Part shown: one piece after another, positions 33,942-42,472 of the stretch
Layout: each line of letters starts with the position of its first letter
How positions within the stretch are numbered: the stretch's first letter is position 1
Translations under genes and position numbers: made by a program
From: Wolinella sp052173415
GTDB taxonomy: Bacteria > Campylobacterota > Campylobacteria > Campylobacterales > Helicobacteraceae
Direction: 5' to 3'
Length of the DNA: 45,198 bases
Assembly (NCBI GenBank): GCA_052173415.1
Contig: JBQMYQ010000010.1
Location: forward strand, 1-45,198
Notes under the pieces: model-generated
The model's input: only the letters and a program-made list of their open reading frames with translations
Told to the model about the DNA's origin: nothing
Databases searched by the model: none

Positions 33942-35240
33942 TTATTTAAAATCCTTTCTAAATCTTATCAAAATACGGGAGTAATTTCTTTTGTTGTTTA
34001 AATATCCACGGTCAAGTTTTCCATTCCAAGAATCATTAATCAAAAAATTTAATTTTCCACTTTTTACATCATGATCAATCCCTAAAATCTCAAACTGCTC
34101 CGGACAATATTTATCCAAAAAACTAATTGGAACGCCCATTACGCCACTGCACTTTGTGTTTGATGAGGATGCGCGCATAGGTTTCACGTCCGTTGATTGT
34201 AAATCTGTGCCCGAAGTTTGGATTGTCATGGACATATCGGTCAAGCCCGATGATTTCAAATTGCTCGGGGCAATATTTGTCGAGGAAACTGATAGGGACT
34301 CCCATCGGGGGGGGGGGGGGGTAATATTTGCGTTAATGTCTTCTTTGTTTAAAAAAGAAAAAGACATATCTTCAAAATAATCACTGGGAATCGCATCGGT
34401 ATAGGGAACATCAATCGCATTATAGTTATCATATTTTTGGTATCCGATACCTCTTATCTCTTTGTGTTTGCTATATTTGATATTATCTGCCATGGTCATT
34501 AGTTGTAAGGGCTTGTGTCGTCTGCCGTGTTCTATGTTGGTAAACCAACACACTCCAGGAACACGATTAACTTTTTCTCCATTAAGTTCTTTTGGGAATT
34601 TATAAGAATCCCTATACACAAAATCATCTGGCACTTTAAAAAACATACCTTTGTTGAAATTAGTTGCACCCAACCACATTTCATTATCTTTGATTAATGG
34701 AAATACTTCTTTGTAAGTTACACAATTTTTATTACCTATAATTGCAAACTTTTTATCCGCTTCCATTATCCAAGCCAAAAATTCACGAAATAGCGAAAAT
34801 GGGGGATTTGTGATAGTAATATCCGCTTCATCGCGAAGCTTTTTCACTTCATCGCTCCTAAAATCCCCATCGCCTTTGAGGTATTTCCACTCCAAATCAT
34901 CAATATCAATTTTCCCATTTTTATTCGTGTCGTGATCTAGGGTGAAAATTTTGCCCTTTATTTTGTCCGTGCTTGGTTTAAATTGTGGAGAAGTGGTCTC
35001 AAAAAGTGAAGGCCGGTAGGGAATTTTCACCTTTTTGCTCTCAAAGGCATAGCTGGTGCTAATGAGCTTTTTTAGCCCAAAAGCTTCAAAATTTTGCGCA
35101 AAAAATTTCGTGAAATTGCTCCATTTTGGGTCATCGCATGGCAATAAAACGGTTTTATTTTTGAATACATCGGGATTAAATTCAAGATATGCCCGAATCT
35201 CTTTCTCAATATCTATGGTATTGGGTATAAAACTCATCAT
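33942..35240 (-). CDS. EcoRI-family adenine DNA methyltransferase with phase-variable C-terminus
   Basis: A 432-residue frame as sequenced. The N-terminal methyltransferase part has LPCDDPKWSNFTKFFAQNFE (residues 33-52) and the catalytic NPPF at 145-148 (ADITITNPPFSLFREF). At about residues 307-311 the frame reads through a 15-base C tract (coding strand). It then passes 55 codons of Ser/Thr-rich, out-of-frame sequence (RWESLSVSS...) and re-enters the family sequence at MGVPISFLDKYCPEQFEILG (368). A second, diverged copy of the same C-terminal domain (MGVPISFLDKYCPEQFEIIG) lies directly behind the tract in another frame. Tract length therefore picks one of two C-termini, or truncation. Much more AT-rich than its neighbours, which suggests transfer. 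Family is sure; the sequence target is unknown. Confidence 0.9.
   Translation of the reverse strand: MMSFIPNTIDIEKEIRAYLEFNPDVFKNKTVLLPCDDPKWSNFTKFFAQNFEAFGLKKLISTSYAFESKKVKIPYRPSLFETTSPQFKPSTDKIKGKIFTLDHDTNKNGKIDIDDLEWKYLKGDGDFRSDEVKKLRDEADITITNPPFSLFREFLAWIMEADKKFAIIGNKNCVTYKEVFPLIKDNEMWLGATNFNKGMFFKVPDDFVYRDSYKFPKELNGEKVNRVPGVCWFTNIEHGRRHKPLQLMTMADNIKYSKHKEIRGIGYQKYDNYNAIDVPYTDAIPSDYFEDMSFSFLNKEDINANITPPPPRWESLSVSSTNIAPSNLKSSGLTDMSMTIQTSGTDLQSTDVKPMRASSSNTKCSGVMGVPISFLDKYCPEQFEILGIDHDVKSGKLNFLINDSWNGKLDRGYLNNKRNYSRILIRFRKDFK
34123..34305 (-). other. Alternative C-terminal cassette (copy 1) of the methyltransferase
   Basis: A 60-residue open frame, MGVPISFLDKYCPEQFEIIG ... ETYARILIKHKVQW, ends at a TAG formed by the first bases of copy 2. 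In the present tract length it is out of frame with the N-terminal domain; with 16 or 13 C it would fuse in frame. Copy 1 is clearly more GC-rich (about half GC by eye) and uses host-like codons, while copy 2 (33942-34139) is AT-rich. They are related in protein but diverged in DNA, so this is not a fresh duplication. Confidence 0.82.
34307..34321 (+). repeat. Poly-G (15) contingency tract
   Basis: Fifteen consecutive G on the plus strand (C on the coding strand) inside the methyltransferase gene. It is the only homopolymer of this length in the window. Tracts of 10 or more G/C in Campylobacterota slip at high frequency and switch surface or R-M genes. Confidence 0.95.
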
Positions 35241-35489
35241 TCTTTTTTATTTTTGCTTTTGTTAATGTGCTGCTTCTATTTAGATTTGACATATAAAACT
35301 CCGTTAAATAGGCAATATAGGGCGTTTTGTGATTTTAGAGGATTTGCTAGGAATGTTGCGGGATTATAGCAAAGTCGGTAAAAGTATCAACAGAATTTAA
35401 AGCACAGCTAAATTAAAAATAAAACCCGCCTAGCAGGGTGTGAATTTTGATTTTTTCTAAGCGATTCCTCTCGGCGATTCCCCTTTGTT

Positions 35490-35544
35490 TTGATAATCTT
35501 ATCAATTGTAGAAGCATATAAGTTGATATTGTATGTATCAACTT
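35490..35544. promoter_or_regulatory. Two inverted repeats with TTGATA half-sites upstream of htpG
   Basis: TTGATAA-TC-TTATCAA (35490-35505) and AAGTTGATA-N7-TATCAACTT (35520-35544) share the half-site TTGATA. A further TATCAAC stands at about 35385. The second repeat touches TTGACC, a possible -35. It looks like a tandem operator. It does not match CIRCE or the HspR HAIR site. In the 360-bp gap 35241-35600 I see nothing else but two RGGAATC motifs at 35463-35483. Confidence 0.45.
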
Positions 35545-35568
35545 GACCACTTTTTGTCAATCATCTGC

Positions 35569-35574
35569 TATAAT
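35569..35574 (+). promoter_or_regulatory. -10 element of htpG
   Basis: TATAAT stands 26 bp before the htpG ATG, 20 bp after TTGACC. The -35 spacing is too long for a good fit, so the weak -35 of this group is likely. AAGGAG follows 8 bp before the start codon. Confidence 0.5.
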
Positions 35575-35600
35575 TGCCAAAAATTTTAAGGAGCAAATAT

Positions 35601-37457
35601 ATGGCAAAGCATACCTTTCAGACCGAAGTTAATCAGCTGCTGGATTTGATGATCCATTCGCTTTATTCAAATAAGGAGATTTTCCTGCGTGAGCTTGTTT
35701 CAAATGCTTCAGACGCGCTTGAGAAGCTTCAATATCTCACACTCACGGACGAGACGCTAAAAAATCTGCAATATACGCCAAAAATCGATATTACATTTGA
35801 TGAAGAGAAGAAGACGCTCAGCATCACAGATACGGGAATCGGCATGAATGAGAGCGACTTGGTCGAGCATCTCGGGACGATTGCAAAGAGTGGCACCAAG
35901 AGCTTCGTGGCGAAACTAAGCGGTGATAAGAAGCGCGATTCCCAGCTCATTGGGCAGTTTGGCGTGGGCTTTTATTCGGCATTTATGGTGGCGGATAAGA
36001 TTGTGGTGAGCTCTAAAAAGGCGGGTGAAGATAAGGCGTATGCGTGGATTAGCGAGGGCAAGGGCGAATATGAGATCAGCGAATGCGTGCGGGAATCTCA
36101 TGGCACGGAGATTAAGCTGTTTTTGAAAAGTGATGAAGCGGAATTTGCAAGTCGTTGGCGCATACAGAGTATTGTTAAAAAATATTCCGATCATATTCCG
36201 TTCCCTATTTTCTTGCATTTCAGCGAAAAAGAGGGCGAGAAAACGAGTGAAAAAAGCGAACAGGTCAATAAGGCAAGCGCACTGTGGCGTATGAGTAAAA
36301 GCGAGCTTAAAGATGAGGATTATCGCGAGTTTTACAAGAGTTTGAGCCACGATTCCAGCGATCCGCTCGCGTGGGTGCATACCAAGGTGGAAGGAAGTCA
36401 GGAGTATAGCACGCTCTTTTATCTCCCTGCCAAAGCCCCTTTTGACCTCTATCGTGTCGATTATCGCTCGGGTGTGAAGCTCTATGTGAAGCGCGTTTTC
36501 ATTACCGATGATGACAAGGAGCTTTTGCCTAGCTATTTGCGCTTCGTGCAGGGGATCATCGATAGCGAAGATCTGCCTCTCAACGTCAGTCGTGAGATTT
36601 TGCAACAAAACAGAATCCTCGCAAACATCAAATCCGCCTCGACGAAAAAAATCCTCTCTGAGATTGAGAATCTCACAAAAGATGAGGCGAAATATTTGGA
36701 ATTTTTCAAAGAATTTGGGCGCGCGCTCAAAGAGGGGCTGTATAGCGACTTTGAAAACCGCGAAAAGCTGCTTGAGCTCATGCGCTTTAGCTCCACAAAG
36801 AGCGAGGGAGTGGAAATATCCCTGAGCACCTATAAGGAGCGCATGATTGAGGGACAAAAGGCAATCTATTATCTTTTAGGCGAGCAGGGCGCGCTATTAG
36901 AGAGCTCTCCGCTCCTAGAGAAGTATAAAAAGCGGGGAATCGAGGTGCTGCTTTTTAGCGAGGAGATTGATACGATTGTCATGCCGATGATCGATAAATA
37001 CGGCGAGATTCCCCTAAGGGCGATTAATAGTGCGGAGGCGGACAAGGATTTTGAAGATGAGGCGGTGAGTGAAGAGGAGCAAGCGCGTTTCGCGCCCTTG
37101 ATTGCGAAGTTCAAAGAGGCATTGGGCGATGAAATCAAAGAGGTGCGCCTCTCAAAACGGCTGGTCGATTCCCCTGCGTGCGTGGTCGCTGATGAGAATG
37201 ATCCAAATTCTGCAATGCTTAAGATGATGCGTCAGATGGGTGGTGCGATGGGCGAGATTCCTGCTTCTAAACCTATTTTAGAGCTTAATGGAGAACATCT
37301 GATTCTCACAAAGCTTCTAGAGAGCCAAGATGATGAGCGTATTGCGCAATATGCGCATCTTTTGCTTGATCAGGCGAGGCTTTTAGAGAGTGGCACACTT
37401 AAGGATACGGCGGGATTTGCCAAGCGACTGAATGAACTTTTAGTGCGATCGCTTTAG
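35601..37457 (+). CDS. htpG: Chaperone HtpG (Hsp90)
   Basis: A 618-residue Hsp90. The N-terminal ATP site has ELVSNASDALEKLQYL, ITDTGIGMNESDLVEHLGTIAKSGTKSF and IGQFGVGFYSAFMVAD. The middle part has LYVKRVFITDDDKELLPSYLRFVQGIIDSEDLPLNVSREILQQN. The C-terminal dimer domain is complete. Start ATG 35601 (MAKHTFQTEVNQLLDLM) with TAAGGAG upstream; the frame is open 9 codons further. Length as usual for bacterial HtpG. Confidence 0.97.
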   Translation: MAKHTFQTEVNQLLDLMIHSLYSNKEIFLRELVSNASDALEKLQYLTLTDETLKNLQYTPKIDITFDEEKKTLSITDTGIGMNESDLVEHLGTIAKSGTKSFVAKLSGDKKRDSQLIGQFGVGFYSAFMVADKIVVSSKKAGEDKAYAWISEGKGEYEISECVRESHGTEIKLFLKSDEAEFASRWRIQSIVKKYSDHIPFPIFLHFSEKEGEKTSEKSEQVNKASALWRMSKSELKDEDYREFYKSLSHDSSDPLAWVHTKVEGSQEYSTLFYLPAKAPFDLYRVDYRSGVKLYVKRVFITDDDKELLPSYLRFVQGIIDSEDLPLNVSREILQQNRILANIKSASTKKILSEIENLTKDEAKYLEFFKEFGRALKEGLYSDFENREKLLELMRFSSTKSEGVEISLSTYKERMIEGQKAIYYLLGEQGALLESSPLLEKYKKRGIEVLLFSEEIDTIVMPMIDKYGEIPLRAINSAEADKDFEDEAVSEEEQARFAPLIAKFKEALGDEIKEVRLSKRLVDSPACVVADENDPNSAMLKMMRQMGGAMGEIPASKPILELNGEHLILTKLLESQDDERIAQYAHLLLDQARLLESGTLKDTAGFAKRLNELLVRSL

Positions 37458-37548
37458 ATTTTGTGATTTTGCGCGCAAGGCGAGTCATTTTAGTTACATT
37501 TTAAGATATAATCGCACCTGCAAATTAAAATCATTCGAAAGGATTTCC

Positions 37549-38088
37549 ATGAAGAAAATTATTCTTGCTAGCCTTGCGCTAGGAAGTCTGTTGTTCGCTC
37601 ACGAGCATGAGGCAGAGTTTAACCCTAAATCGGTCCGACACTTGGTGATCCCTATGGAGCAACTAGGTGAAAAGGGCAATATGAAGGTAGGTGAAGTGGT
37701 CGCGATTGAGACAAATTATGGTGTGGCGTTTTTCCCTAATCTAAAAGGTGTCGAGAGCGGTGCTCATGGATTCCATGTGCATGTCAATCCCGATTGCGGC
37801 GCGACTGAGAAAGGTCTTGGCATGAAAGCGGGCGGACACTGGGATCCCAATAATTCAAAACGACACTCATTCCCATGGGACGATAAAGGACACAAAGGCG
37901 ATTTGCCTATTCTTTTCGCAGATAAAGATGGCAATGCGACCTACCCTGTTCTTGCTCCTAAAATCAAATCTATTGATGAGCTCAAAGGGCACTCTTTGAT
38001 GGTGCATGTGGGTGGAGATAATCACCACGACACTCCAAAGCCCCTTGGTGGTGGCGGTCCTCGACTTATCTGCGGCGTGATTAAGTAA
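37549..38088 (+). CDS. sodC: Periplasmic Cu,Zn superoxide dismutase
   Basis: A 179-residue protein with signal peptide (MKKIILASLALGSLLFA) and all metal-site blocks: HGFHVHVNPDCG (Cu His pair), GHWDP and GHKGDLP (Zn/bridge), HVGGDNHHD and GGGGPRLICGV with the second disulfide Cys. It removes superoxide in the periplasm. The mature N-terminus HEHEAEF is His-rich, which may help metal loading. Monocistronic: a hairpin follows 8 bp after the stop. Confidence 0.96.
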   Translation: MKKIILASLALGSLLFAHEHEAEFNPKSVRHLVIPMEQLGEKGNMKVGEVVAIETNYGVAFFPNLKGVESGAHGFHVHVNPDCGATEKGLGMKAGGHWDPNNSKRHSFPWDDKGHKGDLPILFADKDGNATYPVLAPKIKSIDELKGHSLMVHVGGDNHHDTPKPLGGGGPRLICGVIK

Positions 38089-38095
38089 CCCCGCT

Positions 38096-38115
38096 ACTAG
38101 CCCTTTTGGGCTAGT
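38096..38115 (+). terminator. Hairpin after sodC
   Basis: ACTAGCCC-TTTT-GGGCTAGT is a perfect 8-bp stem 8 bp behind sodC. No T-run follows at once, so it is a moderate terminator. Confidence 0.6.
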
Positions 38116-38262
38116 GATTACTTCTGAAACTCTTCAAAAATTTTTCCGTTACAATCCATTACAAAAGTCTGTTCGCTAAAAGGTGTGGCTTTGGAATATC
38201 ATTAAGGCGTGAGCCCTAAGCGTGGCGGGGAATCGATTAATCAATATCTATCTAGGAATCGC

Positions 38263-39159
38263 ATGACACAGAGATACAGAGAGTTGCTCGCAGATTTTTC
38301 ACTCATCGTGGTTGCAACTATTTGGGGCGTTACCTTTTTGATGGTGCAGGAGGCGACGCGCGAAGTCCCTGTGTTTGCCTTTTTGTTTTGGCGATTCCTG
38401 CTTGCAAGCTCGCTATTTTTTATCCTCGGAATGCTTTTAAAACAGCTTGTTTTTGATTTAGATTCCTTTAGATCCGGCATTAAACTTGGCGTGCTTTTGT
38501 GCTCGGGATTTATGTTTCAAACCTTTGGACTACAATACGCACCCAGCTCCATTGTGGGTTTTATTACTGGCATGTATGTGGTTTTTGTCCCGATTCTTAT
38601 GTGGCTTTTTTTCAAAGAGAGAGCCTCGATTTTTACGCTTGTTGGCGTGTTTTCCTCGGCTTTTGGTTTATGGCTCATCAGCACAGAGGGCAAGGGGATT
38701 TTTTTAGGAAGTGGCGAGATTTTGACACTCATTTCTTCGCTATTTTTTGCTGCTCACATCGTATTTACGGGGATTTTATCGATTAAGCACAAGATTTTTC
38801 CACTCATTTTTGGGCAATTTTGCACCGCAACGTTTATATCTTTACTCCTTTCGCTCTGCTTTGATTCCCGCACGATTCCTGTCGAAGCGTCCCATGCGTT
38901 TTTAAAAGCCCTCATCATCACCGCGGTTTTTGCCACGGTGCTTGCCGATTTTACACAGACTTATGTGCAGCGTTTTACCACGCCTGCGAAAGTTGCTGTG
39001 ATTTTCACGATTGAGCCCCTTTCTGCAGGGATCTTTGGCTATTATGTCGGCGGGGAAGCACTAGAAATCGCGCAGATTCTAGGTGGCGTGCTCATCATCA
39101 TCGCTATGCTTAGTATTGAGCTTGGCACACTCCTTTATAAGCGCAAAAAGCCAAGATGA
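38263..39159 (+). CDS. EamA/DMT-family transporter
   Basis: About 298 residues from ATG 38263 (MTQRYRELLADFSLIVVATI); GTG 38209 gives 18 more. Ten hydrophobic helices in two EamA repeats: repeat one has ATIWGVTFLMVQEATREVP, FLFWRFLLAS and GLQYAPSSIVGFITGMYVVFVPIL; repeat two has ISSLFFAAHIVFTG and FTIEPLSAGIFGYYVGGEAL. A drug/metabolite exporter; the substrate cannot be told. AGGA stands 5 bp before ATG 38263. Confidence 0.85.
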   Translation: MTQRYRELLADFSLIVVATIWGVTFLMVQEATREVPVFAFLFWRFLLASSLFFILGMLLKQLVFDLDSFRSGIKLGVLLCSGFMFQTFGLQYAPSSIVGFITGMYVVFVPILMWLFFKERASIFTLVGVFSSAFGLWLISTEGKGIFLGSGEILTLISSLFFAAHIVFTGILSIKHKIFPLIFGQFCTATFISLLLSLCFDSRTIPVEASHAFLKALIITAVFATVLADFTQTYVQRFTTPAKVAVIFTIEPLSAGIFGYYVGGEALEIAQILGGVLIIIAMLSIELGTLLYKRKKPR

Positions 39160-39206
39160 GCTACAATCAACGTTAGTTTTCTAGCATTATATTTTTAAGG
39201 ATTTTT

Positions 39207-40523
39207 ATGCTTCGTTTCGCACCAAGTCCGACGGGAGATATGCACACGGGGAATCTCCGCGCTGCGATTTTTAATTACATTATCGCCAAACAGCAAGGTG
39301 AGCGATTCCTGCTTCGTATCGAAGATACGGACAGGGAGCGCAATATCGAGGGCAAGGATAAGGAGATCTTATCTCTTCTAAATCTCTTTGGAATCGTGTG
39401 TGATGAGTTTATGATCCAGAGTGATAATTTCCCGCGCCACAGGCAGATGGCAGAGTATCTAATCGCGCAAAATAGGGCATTTTATTGCTATTGCTCGAAG
39501 GAATTTTTGGAGCAAAAACGCGAGGAATCGCTTCTTAAAAAAGAGCCCTTTCGCTATCACGATGAGTGGGCAGAGATTGAAAAAGCCACCAATCCACACC
39601 CCGTGATTCGCCTCAAAGGTGCGAGCGAGGATATGAGCTTTTTTGATGAGATTAAGGGCGAGGTGAAATTTAGCGCGAGTGAAATTGATAGCTTCGTGAT
39701 TATGCGTGAAGATGGGATTCCCACGTATAATTTCGCCTGCGCGATTGATGACATGCTTGCTGATGTGAGTTTTATCGTGCGGGGCGAAGATCACGTCTCA
39801 AACACGCCCAAGCAGATGCTAATCCATCAGGGAATTGGCTACACAAAGCGTCTAAAATATGCACATCTGCCCATTTTGCTCAATAATGAGGGCAAAAAGA
39901 TGAGCAAGCGCGATAGTGCTTCAAGCGTGCAGTGGCTTTTGGAGGAGGGGTTTTTGCCCCAAGCGATTGTAAATTACCTCATTTTAATGGGGAATAAAAC
40001 GCCGTGTGAAGTTTTCACGCTCAAAGAGGCGATTGCTTGGTTTGATATTACGCATGTCGCGAAAGCCCCGGCGAAATTTGACCTTGATAAGCTTCGATTC
40101 CTAAATCGCGAGCATTTCAAGCGCCTAAACGAGCAGGATTTGGCGTTTTTGCTTGACCACAAAGACCCGAGTGTGGGCGCGCTTGCAAAGCTCTATTTGC
40201 AGGAATCAAGCACGCTCAATGAGCTTAGAGAGAAGATTGGCGCGCTTTTTGCGCCTAAGATTCCCGCAGGCGAATTTGAGGAATCCATTCGCACGCTCTA
40301 TCCGCATTTGCGCGCGATGATTGAGGAGAGGAGCGAGGCGCTGAAGGATTTTGAAGCGTTTAAAAAAGAGGCGATGAGCCGCTCCAGTCTCAAAGGCAAG
40401 CACTTTTTCAAATCGCTCCGATTCCTGCTTACAGGGAGTGAAAATGGTCCAGAGTTAAGCGAGCTTTTCGAATATATTAGATTTTTCTTTGATGATATCA
40501 TCAGACTCAAGGAGACAAAATGA
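39207..40523 (+). CDS. gltX: Glutamyl-tRNA synthetase 2 (GltX2 type)
   Basis: A 438-residue class I enzyme: MLRFAPSPTGDMHTGNLRAA (HIGH-like HTGN), LLRIEDTDRERNIEGKD, PTYNFACAIDDMLADVSFIVRGEDHVSNTPKQ and KKMSKRDSASSVQW (KMSKR loop). The closest known pattern is HP0643 (GltX2) of H. pylori, which charges tRNA-Gln with Glu for GatCAB; the gene order gltX2-yggT-slt is the same as HP0643-0645. A tRNA-Gln specificity is inferred from that. AAGGA 5 bp before the ATG. Confidence 0.94.
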   Translation: MLRFAPSPTGDMHTGNLRAAIFNYIIAKQQGERFLLRIEDTDRERNIEGKDKEILSLLNLFGIVCDEFMIQSDNFPRHRQMAEYLIAQNRAFYCYCSKEFLEQKREESLLKKEPFRYHDEWAEIEKATNPHPVIRLKGASEDMSFFDEIKGEVKFSASEIDSFVIMREDGIPTYNFACAIDDMLADVSFIVRGEDHVSNTPKQMLIHQGIGYTKRLKYAHLPILLNNEGKKMSKRDSASSVQWLLEEGFLPQAIVNYLILMGNKTPCEVFTLKEAIAWFDITHVAKAPAKFDLDKLRFLNREHFKRLNEQDLAFLLDHKDPSVGALAKLYLQESSTLNELREKIGALFAPKIPAGEFEESIRTLYPHLRAMIEERSEALKDFEAFKKEAMSRSSLKGKHFFKSLRFLLTGSENGPELSELFEYIRFFFDDIIRLKETK

Positions 40524-40813
40524 TACTCTCAACACTCATCGAAGCACTTGCGCAGATTTTTCATATGCTCATCACGCTCTATATTTGGGTCGTGATCATC
40601 GCTGCCCTCATCAGCTGGGTGCGCCCCGATCCCTACAACCCGATCGTGCAGATCCTAGCGCGCCTGACCGAGCCGCTCTACTATCAGATGAGGCGCACTT
40701 TTCCGACCTCTTTTAGCGGGGTTGATTTTGCGCCACTTATTGTGATTGTCGTGCTTGAGTTTTTAGATCTTTTTGTAGTGAAACTCCTCTTTGCATTAGC
40801 GCACTCGCTATGA
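40520..40813 (+). CDS. YggT-family membrane protein
   Basis: A 97-residue protein with two hydrophobic regions (LITLYIWVVIIAALISWV; FAPLIVIVVLEFLDLFVV) around RPDPYNPIVQILARLTEPLYYQMRR, the YggT signature. It overlaps gltX by 4 bp and slt by 4 bp. YggT proteins affect cell envelope or division; exact role unknown. Confidence 0.9.
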   Translation: MILSTLIEALAQIFHMLITLYIWVVIIAALISWVRPDPYNPIVQILARLTEPLYYQMRRTFPTSFSGVDFAPLIVIVVLEFLDLFVVKLLFALAHSL

Positions 40814-42417
40814 GATTCCTGCTTTTTGCAATATTTCCGTTGCTACTTTTGGGCGAGGAGATTACGCTCTCATTCCTCAAAAGCAAGCCCGCGGGAATCG
40901 CGCGTGATTTTTATATTTGGCAATTTTTGGATCAGGATATTACCCCTAATGAGGCAAATGAGGCATACAAACTAATTCACAAAATGAACACCAAAATCTT
41001 TGGTCGCTACTTTAAAAAGACAGACAACAAAACTCTCTCGCGGCGCACAATCTGCGAGAATATGGAGCTTCAAGAGTTACTAAAACAGGAGGGGAGGTGT
41101 ATTGGCTATGGGCTAAAATTAAGCGAGGCGGCTAAAATGAGCAAGGCTCAGCTAAAAAAGCTCGCCAAAAAGCTCAAAAATGACGCGCCCAAGCGTGCCA
41201 AAGAGCTGGAGATTTTAAGCGCGAAAGATCCACTCGCTAAGCTCGTCGATTCCCAGGATGCGGCACTTTTTGCGTCGATTTTTGAAGGTGTGGGATCGGG
41301 GTATCGTTTGACTCATTTTAATCGCACGATTCCCCCAAAGAAGCTTGAGATTCTTGCAAATCAAAATAATCACAACATGGGGCATATGCTCCGAATTATT
41401 ATCGTAAATCCCGCTTTTACCCATTTGCAGGAATCCCTTGCCAAAGCCTCAGAGATTACTAATGCCAATTCCCATACGCTTTTTTACCTCGGGTTAAATG
41501 CCCTTGTGCATGGCTACAAAGAGCATGCGATTCGTTATTTTATCCGCGCCAAAGAGCGCGCAAGCGATCCGCTTTTCATCACGCGTGCGATTTTTTGGCA
41601 CTATCTTGCTTCGGGGGATTTGGCGATTCTTGAGGAGGTGGCTAAATCAAATTATCCGAGCATCTATTCGATTTATGCGACGCAGACGTTGGGAATCGCC
41701 CCATCTTTTGAGATTGTGCGGGAGGTGGCAAATGGAGAAAATATGCCCGAGGATATGCCAAAGGAAGCGAGCTGGGATATTAAAGACCCTTTTGCGTGGA
41801 TTGCCTTACAAAAAGAGAGCACGAGTGCTTCGGCTTCTTTGCACTCCGATGCTACTCAACCGCATTTGGCTCTCCTTATGCAGCGGGAATCGAAGTTCCA
41901 AAAACACTTCTATATTCGCCCGTATCGGGAGATTTTTGCCCCTTTTAGTGAGGAGAAGCAAGCCCTTCTTTATGCGATTGCAAAGCAGGAGAGTCATCTG
42001 ATTCCTACGGCGATCTCTTCCTCTTACGCGCTTGGAATGATGCAAATCATGCCCTTTAATGTCGAATCCATCGCGAAAAAACTCGGCGAGAATCGCGCGC
42101 TTACCGATATGTTTGACCCTTCAATCAACGTTAGATATGCCGAGATTTTTCTGCGCGATCTTGTGCGCGAATTTTCCCATCCGCTTTTTATCGCCTACGC
42201 ATACAACGGCGGGCCCGGTTTCGCGCGTCGTATGCTCGCTCAGGGCAGGCTTTTTAAAAAATCGCGCGCGCTCGATCCATGGTATAGCCTTGAGATGGTT
42301 CCTTACGAAGAATCGCGATATTATGGAGGCAGGGTGCTTGCAAATTACATTATCTATCAGCAGTCTTTTGGCAGGGAGATTAATATTGCAGAGCTGTTGC
42401 ATAAAACTTTGCTTTAA
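40810..42417 (+). CDS. slt: Soluble lytic murein transglycosylase
   Basis: A 535-residue protein with signal peptide (MRFLLFAIFPLLLLGE), a long helical solenoid (about 20-380) and a C-terminal lysozyme-like domain: AIAKQESHLIPTAISSS (catalytic Glu), LGMMQIMPFN, NVRYAEIFL and FIAYAYNGGPGFARRM. It cleaves peptidoglycan with 1,6-anhydro ends. Same order as HP0645. Length is usual. Confidence 0.95.
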   Translation: MRFLLFAIFPLLLLGEEITLSFLKSKPAGIARDFYIWQFLDQDITPNEANEAYKLIHKMNTKIFGRYFKKTDNKTLSRRTICENMELQELLKQEGRCIGYGLKLSEAAKMSKAQLKKLAKKLKNDAPKRAKELEILSAKDPLAKLVDSQDAALFASIFEGVGSGYRLTHFNRTIPPKKLEILANQNNHNMGHMLRIIIVNPAFTHLQESLAKASEITNANSHTLFYLGLNALVHGYKEHAIRYFIRAKERASDPLFITRAIFWHYLASGDLAILEEVAKSNYPSIYSIYATQTLGIAPSFEIVREVANGENMPEDMPKEASWDIKDPFAWIALQKESTSASASLHSDATQPHLALLMQRESKFQKHFYIRPYREIFAPFSEEKQALLYAIAKQESHLIPTAISSSYALGMMQIMPFNVESIAKKLGENRALTDMFDPSINVRYAEIFLRDLVREFSHPLFIAYAYNGGPGFARRMLAQGRLFKKSRALDPWYSLEMVPYEESRYYGGRVLANYIIYQQSFGREINIAELLHKTLL

Positions 42418-42472
42418 ATTTTCTCTGTTAAAATGACGGATTGTCATTAAAAATATAAAACAAGATAATTTT

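Noticed and set aside
33942..33990. Methyltransferase target equal to the RGGAATC motif
   Set aside because: The island is nearly free of the motif and looks recent, while the motif is old and everywhere; EcoRI-family enzymes also prefer other sites.
35490..35505. FNR/CRP-type site upstream of htpG
   Set aside because: TTGAT and ATCAA are present but six bases apart, where the family uses four.
35916..36857. 313-codon open frame antisense to htpG
   Set aside because: A shadow of a strongly conserved gene; composition is Leu/Ile/Arg-rich without domain.
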